Shown: piece by piece, positions 25,474 through 37,077 of the stretch | Position numbering within the stretch: the first letter of the stretch is position 1 | How the letters are laid out: each line of letters begins with the position of its first letter | Source of the DNA: Heracleum sosnowskyi | Taxonomy: Eukaryota; Streptophyta; Magnoliopsida; Apiales; Apiaceae | Direction: 5' to 3' | Assembly (NCBI GenBank): GCA_030848705.1 | Contig: CM061243.1 | Span: 102,174,436-102,238,435, forward strand | DNA length: 64,000 nucleotides | Made by a program: the position numbers and the translations under genes | Notes under the pieces: generated by a model | What the model saw: only the letters and a program-made list of their open reading frames with translations | Database searches by the model: none | Told to the model about the DNA's origin: nothing

Positions 25474-26777
25474 AACAAGTAGTGCCTTACCCAATTTTTG
25501 TTCAAAAAAGTTCAATAATAAATTTGAGGGTTTTGTTTGATCTATGTTCTGAAAGGTGAGAATTACAATGATTAATAATTGTTATTTGTGAATTGTATAT
25601 GTATATAATTTTATAGTAATGAAGTTACTGGTTGTTTATTATATTAAGTTCTGAAGTCGGGGTTTGAGGACTTGTAGTTACTGTAGGATTTTTGGGTTTG
25701 TAATTGATCGGAAATTGAGATGTCGAGAAGAAGGTGTTGGCAATGAGCGCAATGGATCGGCGGTGGGTACCGTTGTGTGAGACGGGTGTGTTTGTAAATG
25801 ACATGTATTACGCTGTAGCATTGCAAAAAAGATTGGAAACAACCCAGGCCTCACATAATGTGATGCGTAGGCATGAAATCAGGTACGGTGTGATCATGCC
25901 CAGGTTTGCAGGCCACGCAGTTTCTGTATGCGTATACTGCACTTCTCCTGTATGCGTATACTACACTTCGCATTCAATGGATGCGTGTAGTTTGGGAATA
26001 AATGCATATTCTCGTACACCGTGGATGCGTATGTTGCATACGTCTGCATGTAGACAGGGTACTCGCATTCAGAACATGCATGTATAGTATTCGCATTCTC
26101 CACATGCGTGATCATCTTGTCATTTTGGGCACCCTTTTTTGCGGTCGTTATTTTGGGCAGAGCTTCCCGAAAAACAGTTATATAGGGCTTTAACCCTTGA
26201 TAATCAACATTAAAATGAGATATGAGATCTAGTCTTAGCCAATCATTTTAGAGCAATTCTAGAGTAACAGAAAATTCTACCAATTTTTTTTTCAACGATG
26301 AGTTGGCAAAGTGAAGAGTTTTAATTGGAGGTTCATATGAATACACGTGAGTCTACATATCATTATTTATTATGACAACCAATAATAAAAAACATGTGTC
26401 TTTTTGGAAACATTTTTGGAAGTATTTTTTGGTAGGCTAGCATTTCTCTTCATTTTAAATATTTTATTTTAATTATCCATCGTCCATTAATTTTAAGAAC
26501 ACATCCATTTTCAACCATCTCCTTCCTACCTCTGATTATCAACTCCGGTCATCATTAAATTGTGATCTCCAACTTTGGTCACCTGTAAATCATCACCAAT
26601 TACAATAATCATTAAATCACTTTTGGGCATCACATCCAAACACCTTTACGGCCAACTACAAATCACCACACTATCAATACTAATCATCACCATCATCACA
26701 CTGCCACTAACTCTAATTGCGGCCGACAGTTATCACCACCAAATTAAGATCACCAGTGCTACCATCACATACACCAA
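25474..26777. other. Intergenic stretch, no gene recognised
   Basis: The stretch is AT-rich. At 25920-26110 there is a degenerate series of ATGCGTATACT/CATGCG motifs. The short frame at 25734-26087 has no recognisable domain. The right end (26570-26770) is rich in CATCACCA-like runs and receives the CACTA insertion at 26778. Confidence 0.5.
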
Positions 26778-29489
26778 CACTACGCCATAAGTGCTCAAAT
26801 GCAATGTTTTTTATGAGCGTTGCAAAATCTATGGTTACTTTTGGTCTTCTGCAACACTACTCAAAAAGTATTGCATTAGGAGTGAATGCACCGTTGCAAT
26901 ACAAATACTAGTGTTGTGACGTGAATGCATTGCATTATACTACTTAATTTTTATAATTATGAAAAAATATATTATTAAAATATATACGATTACTTTAAAT
27001 TTCAATTTTTTTGTACTTTAAAATTTGAAAATAATTTTTTTAAAAGTTTAAAATATTTTCACATATGTTTTTTATACGTATCTATTATATTCTTTTTTTT
27101 CTAAATTTTATAAGTAAAAAAAATATAAAATATAAAATATAACAACACTCAGCATAACTCAGCATAAACATGTAAATAACATACGTTGCACTGGCCCCAA
27201 GGTAAAAATTTTGGGCGGAAACTTTCCCCCTTAACAAAATTCAGACGAACTCCAAATTCTCTATTATCTGGTTTCTCTATCTATTGTCTCTCGAAAAACT
27301 CTCTCTCTTAACTCTTGTCTCACTTCTCTCTCTCTCAAAAAACTCTGTTATTGAATTCTCAGGACAAACTCTGTAATTATAAACTCTTTAATTGAATTCT
27401 CATTTCTCCACAAACTCATTTCTCATTTGAACTCTTACTCATTTCAATTTTTTTTAATTGTAGGTAATTTAGGGCTTCAATTTTGGGGGTTTCTCGTGGA
27501 CTTCAACTTTAGGGCTTAAAATTTGAGATTCTTGGTTACAACTTTGGGGAATTGAAACTACAAGTAATTTCAAATTTGGGGGTTTAGGGTTTTTTTGTAT
27601 TTATATTTTTGGGCTTGTATTTGTATTTTTGTATTTCTAGCAGTCTGTAGCCAACTGGTTTAAGTCCTTGTTGATGGGATGTCTATGTCAGATTAAGTTC
27701 ATTACTTTAGTTATGTGAATGCATGTTTTTTGTGCTATTATGCGTTGTTTTAAGAACAATCATCATACTCCCTTGAAATAGTCATTTCTGTATATTTTTA
27801 TTCTGAACTACAAATACATACATGATGCTAGCCTAGAAAGTTATACTGCCAGTACTACTACATTAATTTTTAACTAATGTGAAAGATTCAAATGTCTATT
27901 TATCCTTTTTTTGTTGATTATTTGGGAATTTTAGCTGCTTCCATGATGGACATCAAGTCAGTTTACAAGGTTCAAAAAAGAATCTAAACGCAAAAATTAT
28001 ATAAATTTTCAGGGATTTGTCAAACAATAGCTTGTCTGGAGATATACCTCATTTCTTATCGTAGTTGACCTTATTGAGAATTCTGTAAGTTAAACCTAAA
28101 GGGTACTGACAATTATTTACCTTTAGTTATTTTAAATGAACTCTCGAAGCATTCCGCTGTTGTGCATTTTATACTTCTCAGTTCAATGTCATGTTGCAAC
28201 TTGCACGCTATAAAAATGTGCACATCAGCATGTATGAAAATCAGGATTGTGGTTTCACGAGTACAGGGGATAATATACTCATAGTTTTCTAATTTCGCAG
28301 AAATATTAATGGGAATAATTAACCAGTTGTGTATACTCTATCAGCGTAATAGATCTTGACCCTGTACGAGAACTATGAAATGGTCTAATTGTTTATGTCT
28401 ACACATTCCTAGAGATGGAGTGAAGCATTTTACTATACATTCTTACATATATGATGTGTAACTACCAACATTGTAAAGTCTTGAATTCATTTACCTTCTT
28501 TCTCTGTTTACTATACAGTATATCAACTGTGAGATTAATGACTTTTTTGCTTTACGATGTTGATGTTCATCGAGAACCTAAATGTTGCGATTATTGTCTG
28601 TTTTACTCTCACTTCTCTTCATACAACATATGTAATCAAGGAATGCTGTATTTTTGTCTTTTAGAAAATGCTTGCTTATAATGTTTAGTGCTTTGTATTA
28701 ATATTTCTCAGAGGCAATTCCAAATGCATTCAGGTTTTTGATACCTAAAAAAACTCTAAATTGCCAGATTCTGGGGATTTAAACTTCATGTAAGGAATGA
28801 CTGATTGTTGCTGCCAACCCATACATATTTTATATTCAGATAAAAAAAGTCAAATAGATCCATGCCTAGCTTTGTTATATGAGAACAAGGATCTTACAAT
28901 CCAACACCTCAAAGTATCTTTACTAATTTTTCTTCAAAAGTCTCTTTCTGATCTTTTTTATAGTATTAATTTACACTATATTTAGAACTAATATTATTGT
29001 AATCGAGAAGAATAAAAAACCATGGATTCTTTTATGTATGAAACTGTTATGGCCAAAATTTTAATTAAAGCGTTGCATTTATCTTTTTCTTAATGTTGAA
29101 TTTTCAAAAAAAATGGTGTTAGCATTAGTAAATATATTGTTGCATTACATGACAATTACTGTTTAAGAAGCTAGTGCAAAGTGTTGCATTACTAACGTGG
29201 CATTTTAGTGGGCCCCACTGCTGGCGTGGCATGCAAGTGGCCTTGTGTTTAATGCAACACTCATTGGTGTTGCATTTCCTTGATTTTGGTGTTGTAGTAC
29301 ACTTATAATGCAATACTTTTTCTCCGTTGCAGTAGATGACCAAAAGTGTTGCATTACATATCAAAGGCCATGCCCGCGGATGCAACGCCCGTTTCGTGTT
29401 GCATTTTTGAAAACGAAGCGGAATGCAACGCTTTTTTGGTCTACATCCACATTAAAAAAGCATTGCATATGAGTACTTATGTCGTAGTG
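26778..29489 (+). mobile_element. CACTA transposon, 2.7 kb, with receptor-kinase fragment
   Basis: The termini are CACTACGCCATAAGTGCTC and, inverted at the right, CACTACGACATAAGTACTC. The 3 bp target duplication is CAA (26775-26777 and 29490-29492). Subterminal GTTGCATT-type motifs fill both ends (26800-26930 and 29080-29470). Next come a CT-rich leader (27220-27450), TTTAGGG motifs, and exons of a malectin/LRR receptor kinase. No transposase is seen, so the element is non-autonomous. Confidence 0.9.
27935..28084 (+). pseudogene. Captured malectin/LRR receptor-like kinase exons
   Basis: Two pieces are visible. From 27935 the frame reads MMDIKSVYKVQK, the linker found between malectin-like and LRR domains, ending in TAA. 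From 28013 to 28084 an exon flanked by TTTTCAG and GTAAGT reads DLSNNSLSGDIPHFLS, a TAG, then LTLLRIL. It is exactly 72 nt, the classic size of one 24-residue LRR exon in plant receptor kinases. The TAG kills the frame. No kinase domain is found downstream. This is transduplicated host DNA inside a CACTA element. Confidence 0.78.
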
Positions 29490-30238
29490 CAATATAGTCA
29501 CTAAATTCAATATCAAATCACTAAAAAATCAACATAAATGACCAAATGTATACTATAAATTCACCAAACCTAAAAAAATAAAATCACCATCGTAAATCAT
29601 AATTATATCAGATCTGTGAGCATCCATTATTCACCTAATTATTAGATCTCAGTTGGCTAAGATTAGATTTCAATTCTCGTCATTTTATTGGTTTTCATTT
29701 CTGTGTTTGTGTGTGTGTTACTTTAATAGAAATCACTATTAAACTAGAAACTAGAAAGTAATTGAATCCAATAAAACACTGTCAATAGTCACCTAACGAC
29801 GACCACGACCATCTGTTAACCATCATCGACGACCACGACCATCTGAACAAACCCACTACCTCTGATAGTCACCTAACGTGTCAATAACTCCTTCATTGTC
29901 AATTAAATTCTACTTTACCGAATCGAATTCATGCATGATCATTATAACAACCTTCATTAATGGCTTTCACTGAAATTTTGATTTGTATGATCCACTTGAA
30001 TGTACACACGGATATATTGTTTAGCATAAAATGGGGTGGGTGGAGCTAATAATAGAATGAGCGGAGTGATTAAATTGTGGGGTTTTGTTTACATTAAGGT
30101 ACTGGGTTAGATTCTAGCATACCCCAAAATATCTGAGAATAGATACTCAATATAAGGCATATAAACGTAAATAGTCAAAAAAAAAATGACTCGTAGGTTT
30201 CTAGTTTTTATTTAAACATTTGTTTTTATTTGAGCACT

Positions 30239-30240
<2 letters not shown>
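29490..30240. other. AT-rich intergenic stretch
   Basis: No gene is seen. A short direct duplication of GACGACCACGACCATCTG lies at about 29797-29843. Confidence 0.5.

Positions 30241-30278
<38 letters not shown>
30241..30278. repeat. (TA)n microsatellite, left part
   Basis: It is the left half of a TA run that hosted the Stowaway MITE; the right half is at 52582-52625. Confidence 0.85.
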
Positions 30279-30279
<1 letters not shown>

Positions 30280-30282
30280 TCC

Positions 30283-30821
30283 TGTTGTGGAATAAAAATT
30301 GTGCTTGCGAATTTAATGCTAGGGTTAGAGAGCTTCGAGCTTTAATGGTTGTTCTCGTGTTTCGTGACTAAATTGCTCCTCACAAGATGCCTATGTATCT
30401 CAATTCGTAATTGAGAATCAAGCCAAAAAAGTAGTTCTAATGTGAAGGATCAGGGTCCTTATATAGGCGTCGGGAGCCTTGTATTTAGGTTATGTTTGGG
30501 AGACTTAGCGAATAAGTCTCCTTCTTGACGGTGGATAAGGATTGTATTCCTTGGTGGGAAAGTCTTTTCCTTATCGTAAGATAAGGACTGTGACTAGTTA
30601 TTTCCTTTGATTGAGATTTTAGATCCTTCTCAGACTTTTTGAAGAATTTATCACACTTTGGACTCTTTTCATGAGCTATATATTTTCCCTATTTATTAAT
30701 TACGAAATTAATAAATAATTAGGGTTTCGGGCCTTGTTTATCGGGCCGTATTCTTGGACCAATCTAGGTCTAATTAATACATCATTAATTATATTTCTAG
30801 GGTTTTTTTTAGCCCATATCA
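30283..30821 (-). repeat. 3' LTR of the TR-GAG gypsy element
   Basis: Plus strand starts TGTTGTGG and ends CCCATATCA. It matches 51771-52309. Confidence 0.93.
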
Positions 30822-30838
30822 TTTGGCCCCCAATTTCT
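30822..30838 (-). other. Polypurine tract of the TR-GAG element
   Basis: Minus strand GAAATTGGGGGCCAAA directly before the 3' LTR. It confirms minus orientation. Confidence 0.8.
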
Positions 30839-31109
30839 AGGAAAACTTTTCAAGCTTTCGTAGAAATTATATTGACCTTTTTCGAGATTCAGGGTCTTGT
30901 TTCTCCTTTACCTAGGACTTTATTTACACTAGTGTTTCAAAAGTATTGCCTTATTGCAAAGTATGGAGCGACCTACACATTTACGATGATTTTTGCCTTA
31001 TTCGAGGCTAATTTGACATTTATATGAACCTTTCGCGGTTTATATTGTCTAAATTTCATGGTCATTCTTAAAAAGAATGTCTTATATTGGCAGTTTAGTC
31101 CCATTTTGG

Positions 31110-32130
31110 GGGTGAGGTCGAAGGTGCCGACCTCATTTTGAGGACCTTAGTTGTCGACCTCATTTTGAGGACCTCAGTTGTCGACCTCATTTTGGTCCCA
31201 GGTCGAACAAAACGACATGGTCTTGAAGTCGTACACATTCGACCTCATTTGAGGTATCGTCGACCTCATTTTGAGGTATTTTAGACCTCATTTTGAGGTA
31301 TTTTCGACCTCATTTTGAGGTTTTGTCGACCTCATTTTGGTCCCAGGTCGAACAAAATGACCTGGTCTTGAAGTCATACACATTCGACCTCATTTGAGGT
31401 ATTGTCGACCTCATTTTTTAGGTATTTTAGACCTCGTTTTGATCCCAGGTCGAACGATTCGATCTTGATTTGAGGTCGTGGCCCATCGACCTCGTTTAAG
31501 GTCAAAGATGGGTCTCATTATGGCTCCAATTTTTGGCCAATTTGGCTTTTAGGTCGAACAAATTGACCTGGCTTGAGGTCGTGGACCTTCGACCTCGTTT
31601 GAGGTTTCAACAACGCCAAACGTGGCTTACAGATACAAGAACTAACTTGAGTTCTAACACCTTAGACCTCATTTGAGGTTTCAACAACGCCGAACGTGGC
31701 TTACAGATACAAGAACTAACTTGAGTTCTAACACTTTAGACCTCATTTGAGGTTTCAACAACGCCAAACGTGGCTTGAATTTTTGTTTTCGGGTCGAATA
31801 GTAACGACCTGGATTGAGATTGAAGCCATTCGACCTCGTTTGAGGTCGAACAAATGAAATTTTTGCTTCCAAGTCGAATAGGGACGACCTGGATTGAGGT
31901 CGTGGCCCTTCGACCTCGTTTGAGGTCGACGATGGGCTTCATTTTGGTTCCACGTCGAACAAATCGACCTGGATTTGAAGTCGTGGCATGGCCCTTCGAC
32001 TTCGTTTGAGGTCGAAGATGGGCTTCATTTTTGTTCCACGTCGAACGAATCGACCTGGATTTGAGGTCGTGGCCCTTCAACCTCGTTTGAGGTCGAACAA
32101 CATCGACCTGGAGTGAGGTCGTAGCTTTTC
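31110..32130. repeat. Palindromic repeat array (CCTCA-TTT-TGAGG type)
   Basis: Dozens of copies of an imperfect palindrome, CGACCTCATTTGAGGT and variants CGACCTCGTTTGAGGTCG, recur every 20 to 80 bp, mixed with longer direct repeats such as AACGTGGCTTACAG. It lies between the protease and 3' LTR of the TR-GAG element. Short minus frames across it (LRPQTRSK-like repeats) are products of the repeat and I do not call them genes. Confidence 0.9.
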
Positions 32131-32139
32131 GATAGCAAT

Positions 32140-33300
32140 GCCAAACGTGGCTTATAGGTAGAATACCTGATTTGAGGTCTAACACCTTAATTTTCACATC
32201 GAGAGGTCTTGATGATCGAAGACAGATATAACGTTTCACTCTTTTCTTTAATTTGAGCTTTCAGTATATCGAATCGAAGCTCGTTCTGAGCTCTACTTCC
32301 TCAAATTTTTAGGGGTTTCAACCCGTATATTAAGCTTCTTCCAATAGGCCTATTTAGGTTTTTAGTTGAGCTTGAGGTCTTTAGGACTACAATTGACCTT
32401 CTGATTTTAAGAATCATGGTCTTCATGACTTTTTAATCTAAATTGGGGATCTAGATAGGACAAACTCAAGTATTCAATTAAGTTGAGGTCGTCAAGACTA
32501 GGATTCAAAATTTTCAAAACTAAGATTCGAGTCTTCATTTCATGTAATATAGGATCACCCATTTCGAGGCAGCTTGCCTTTTTGGCATACTTCTGATACT
32601 TCTTCTTGCCAATGGAGGAGTTCGAGCCTATTGATGACTTCATAGAGGACTTAGATGCCCCTCGTAGGAATGCCCTTGTCCTTGAAAAGGACCCGTCGGA
32701 TGACTTAGAGTAGATTTTATTGGCCCTGCGGCTCTATTTATCTATATCTTGCTTTTATTCAGGGTCCTTTCATGGACTTTAGGACTTTATTTGATGCTTG
32801 TAACATAACTCTTTAATCCTTCGGGATCTTCTATCCATGCATGCTATTTATGTTATATCTTGTAGTCTTATCTTTTTGATACTTCTTCTTTGGGGTTTAT
32901 ACAACTTATTTATGTGTATTCTGTTTCTTCGTTTCTTGCATTCACTTATATTTATTTAGTCTTTTGTAAGGCAATTCCTAGTACTTGGCCTCTTGAATGG
33001 GCTGGCACTTTGATCAAGTGCTATTGGTACAACTTGTTCTTTTGTAAAACAATAAGGAATTACTCAAACAAAGATAAGTAATAAAATAGTGCAAAAAGAA
33101 CTTGAAATATTTTCTTTAAAAATGAGGGTTCGACCCTTACATAGTGCTCTACTTCCTACTAAGAGCTTAAGAGCTCAGAATGGTTTCGTCGACCTTATTG
33201 TTACTTGTACTATTAGTGGATCCCTTATGGAAACACTTAAATATAATAAACTTTCAAATTTGAGGCATGCCAAGTTCTTGGCACCTCAGTCCCTTCAAGG
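32140..33300. other. Non-coding part of the TR-GAG interior
   Basis: No RT, RNase H or integrase motif is visible on either strand. The short frames here have no recognisable content. Confidence 0.55.
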
Positions 33301-33319
33301 GTTCATGCAATAATACTCC

Positions 33320-34751
33320 AATGTAAGTGACTTTGTCTGGTTCTCCCGGGATTGGGAGAACCTGCCACCCGACTCCATCAGGCCTTAACGTGGCTAAATA
33401 ACAACTCCTAGCTATCTTTTGATCTCCTAGTTCTTCACCAACCTCGTTCCTTGTTGGGAACTTGATTTTAAAATGGTAAGTTCAGGCAACAGCCTTGAAT
33501 GCATAAAGACCTGTCCTCCCAAGCATTGCATTATAAGTCGAGTTTGCCTTTATCACCAAGAAGGTCAGCATTTGAGTTACCGTTTGTGAACCTTGCCTTA
33601 TTGTCATAGGGAGCTGAATAGTTCCCTCTACCTTAGATTCAACCCCATTGAACCCGTATATAGGTATGTTTGAAGGAGTCAGTTGTGAATCGGTATATCC
33701 CATCTTGATGAAGGTGTCATGAAACAAGATGTCCATGGAAGCTCCATTATCTACCAGAACCCTCTTGGTTTTAGAGTTGCATATTACATGTATAATGACC
33801 AACGAGTCATCATGGGGGAACTTCACCCCTTCAAGATCAGAATCATCAAAGCTAATAGCTACTTCTGTCTTAGCACGTTTTGGTGCTTCTCCTACAACAA
33901 TCATTACCTCTCGGGCATAAGCTTTCCTTGAGTTTCGGGAGGACCCAGCAGCAGTCGGTCCTCCAAATATCATGTTGATGACATGCCCTCGGGGCTTAGG
34001 ATTACGATCTTGATCGTTGTCCCTCCCATCATAGTCTTTCCTTTCATAGTTTCCTTGTTGATTTCCTCGATTCCCATCCTTGGTGAACTTATCTAGTTTT
34101 CCTCTTCGGATTAAGAACTCGATCTCATCTCTCAGTTGTCTACAATCGTCGGTGTCCAGACCAACTTCTTTATGGAAACGGCAGAATTGATTCTTGTTTC
34201 GTTTCTCCAAGTTGGATCTTAGTGGCTTTGGCCATCGAAGATCTTCTTCCTTCTCAATATCCATCAGAATTTGACTTCTTGAGGGGTTCAACCTTGCATA
34301 CTCATTGAACTTGGGTCCAAAGTTGTTCTTTTTAGGTGGAGAGTCAGAACCCTTCGATGTCCTGGGACATTTGTCCCCAACGTCATACTCTTGAGTCTCC
34401 TTTCTCTTTTTTCCGTTTTCACTTCCCTCAACAGTGGGTTCATATTTCTTCATGCTTTCCTCGGCCTTGATATAATTTCCGGCTCTATCTTGAAGCTTTA
34501 ACATGCTTTTGGGTGGATGTTTTGCCAAGGATCTCTTGAAGTGATCATCAGTGGTTCCTTATTGCAGGGCTATCATAACTACTTTGTCCTCCAAGTCTGG
34601 GACTTTCGGAGCCTCCCTAGTGAATCGATTTATGTATTCCCTCAAGGATTCATTCTTTCCTTACTGGATTCCCATAAGAGACGCAGAACTCTTTTCATGC
34701 ACCCTTCCACTAACAAACTGATTGATAAACGCCTTGCTCAGTTCCTTAAAA
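33320..34751 (-). pseudogene. gypsy gag (C-terminal part) and aspartic protease
   Basis: The minus frame from 34751 continues gag after the CACTA insertion: FVSGRVHEKSS, YINRFTREAPKV, then a zinc-binding-like segment (CRFHKEVGLDTDDCRQLRDEI) and protease with VDNGASMDILFHDTF. TAA stops lie near 34670 and 34560, and a TGA at 33482 precedes further gag-pro-like sequence (YHFKIKFPTRNEVGEE) down to about 33330. Two stops occur where glutamine is expected, consistent with single C-to-T changes. The 348-codon open part is 33482-34528. Confidence 0.9.
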
Positions 34752-35764
34752 CACTACACCATAAATGACCTATCAGAACATATTTTTCACAGATGTTGCT
34801 AGATAATGTTACATTAGCTATCCACTTTTGGCCTACTAAAACATTGTTTTTTTTTGTGTTAGCTTAGCCAATAATGTGATGTTACTCTAGCTTAAAACTG
34901 TTGGACGTTAGCAACATGCATGATATGTTACCTTAGATCATTAATGGAATAATTTCTAATTTTTGAACTAAAAATTGAATAATTATTTAAAAATTACATT
35001 TGTCTTTAAATAAATTCCTTTTTATAAAAAACAAGAGTTGACCAAATAAATAAGTTATAATTTATAAATTTCAAAGTATTTATTTATTATTATTTTCCAG
35101 GTTATATATATTTATGAAATTCAAAATGGACATTTTTAAAAAAAATTGAAAATACAGAAAAATTATGAAAATAAAAGAATTAAAAATAAAGATGAGCACG
35201 GTATCCTGTGAAATATTATAGCGGCAAATATACCGCCTATCTGAAAATTTCACACTTAAACAAAATTTCACCCTCATTCTCTCACTCTCACTCTCCCTCG
35301 ACCCTTTCAACCCTCTCTCTCTAACTCTCGTAAACCTACTCTCAACCCTCTGAACTCGCTTCTCAATTGAATTTGGCTTCGGTTTGAGGCTTTTGTTTCT
35401 TTAAATTGGGCAAATTGGGGCTTCTTCAAATTAGGGTTTTTTTCAAATTAGGGATTCTTTGTTTTGAGTTCAATTGATTCAATTTCTTCACTTAGACTTT
35501 AACTAATTAGGGTTTCTTTTCGATTTCAGTGCTTCTTCAGTAGATTTGGTGCTTCTTCAGTATTTCAGCTTCTCTAATTAGGGGTTTAGTGGAGTTGGGG
35601 CTTTTTCGAAAGGTGAAATCTGTACATGCATTTTTTTTCTTACCTGCAGATTCTATATATACTGAACCATTTTCTCTCTTTCTGAAAGACTACACTATAA
35701 TACCTTAGTTTTAATGTTAATGAAATAATATTGTCTTTAGTCACTAATTATTTTTTTCTCACAG

Positions 35765-35846
35765 ATTTGTAAGGCCCACAGGAATGAGCAAGAAATACAC
35801 AAACCAGTACGTCGATGGAAAATATGGACACTTTGGAGTGAACAAG
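35765..35846 (+). pseudogene. Captured exon, source not identified
   Basis: An open stretch bounded by an acceptor-like CTCACAG and a donor-like GTAAGG. One frame reads VRPTGMSKKYTNQYVDG and then KYGHFGVNK. I do not recognise the family with certainty. Its place in the CACTA between leader and E2 exons makes it part of the captured material; it may belong to the same source gene as the exonuclease exon at 49746. Confidence 0.45.
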
Positions 35847-36427
35847 TAAGGTTTAATATTATAATGTTTTGCCTTTATGCAAGTTAGGGCTGTATGCTCT
35901 GGATTTATACACGAAGTGCGAGCTGAAAATGCGTCTTTAACCAGGGTCTCTACTCTCATGTGATGAAATGCAGTCCTTAGCCATTATGTTTTAAACTTAT
36001 GCATACACAGACACTGATATAACCTTATTTTCAGAGATTGAATAGCAGCACCTTGCATACTTTAGGACATTGTTGGAGCACATAAAATAGGTAATGAAAT
36101 GGATGTCCTAATGATTTAGGGAACCACTAGGACATTGTTGGAGCACCAATTTGCCTAGATTCCCTATATTTGAACTTAGGACATCATATTTATTGCTCCT
36201 ATATATTTGTATATTAAATTCTGTCTTTGAAGATCAGAGTGTATGTTATCTCTCTCGAGTTCCTATGACCTACTCCATCTCTCTCTGTTTATCTATATTG
36301 TTAAGTGCAGTAAAAGGCCGTGTGTGCCACTAGTCGCTTCACAAATTTAAGATATATTGATAAATAAAGTTTATGTTGTGCTAGCAAAGACAAGTGGTCA
36401 ATTTATTATCATGGTGGTGGTTTAATA

Positions 36428-37027
36428 TGTTAGATCAGAATTCAATGATCGTCAGAAGCTAGACTCAACTGATCAGGATTGCTGACGTCATCAGTATTGC
36501 ATGGTCATCAGTATTTGATCAAGCGTCAGTATCTTATTGATCATCAGGATTCCTACTCAGACTATGATCAGGTTTGATCATCAGGACTTGAAGCTGATCA
36601 GGATTCCTACTTCGAGTTATATTTGGAGTCTAGATAAACATGGAAGTTTGTTCCTGGTTTGTAGAATGCAACTATCGATTAAAGATATGTTTCTATCTTT
36701 GTTATGATTAGGACTTATCTTGTTATTGATAGAGAAGCTGTGTGCACTATATAAACACAGTTTTGGTTTCGATTTATGTATTCATTCGAGAGAGAACATA
36801 ATCGGAGAGAAGCTCTTAAGAACAGAATTTCTTGAGAGAGTTTTTGTAAGCTAGCAGCTCTTAAGAACATCAGAATTTCTTAAGAGAGTTTGTAACAGTT
36901 TTATATCAAAGTTAATAAAGCTGTTATTGTTATTGTTATTGATCTTTCATATTTGTGTTATATAAAGTCGAGAATCTTATACAATTGTATTCAACCCCCT
37001 TCTACAATTGTTATTTACTGGGCAACA
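36428..37027 (+). repeat. 5' LTR of the young copia element
   Basis: It is 600 bp, TGTTAGATC to GGGCAACA. It has several ATCAGGATT motifs in the first 200 bp and a TATA box at 36748. AATAAA lies at 36913, consistent with a polyadenylation signal in R. Confidence 0.97.
36748..36755 (+). promoter_or_regulatory. LTR TATA box
   Basis: TATATAAA inside the LTR, repeated at 48144-48151 in the 3' copy. It is the likely start signal for the genomic RNA, about 25-30 bp downstream. Confidence 0.7.
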
Positions 37028-37029
37028 AT

Positions 37030-37041
37030 TGGTATCAGAGC
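37030..37041 (+). other. Primer binding site
   Basis: TGGTATCAGAGC two bases after the LTR, complementary to initiator Met tRNA. Confidence 0.93.
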
Positions 37042-37077
37042 AAACTGATTTAATTCTGAATCAGATACGATCTAAAG

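Noticed and set aside
25734..26087. 117-codon plus-strand frame with Cys and Tyr runs
   Set aside because: The runs derive from repeated ATGCGTATACT-type DNA; no start context or homology recognised.
31110..32130. CRISPR-like array
   Set aside because: Repeats are spaced irregularly, spacers are themselves repeated, and the host is a plant.
31681..32239. Long minus-strand frame with LRPQTRSK-like repeats
   Set aside because: The protein repeat is a product of the palindromic DNA array; frame openness follows from the lack of stop-generating codons in the unit.
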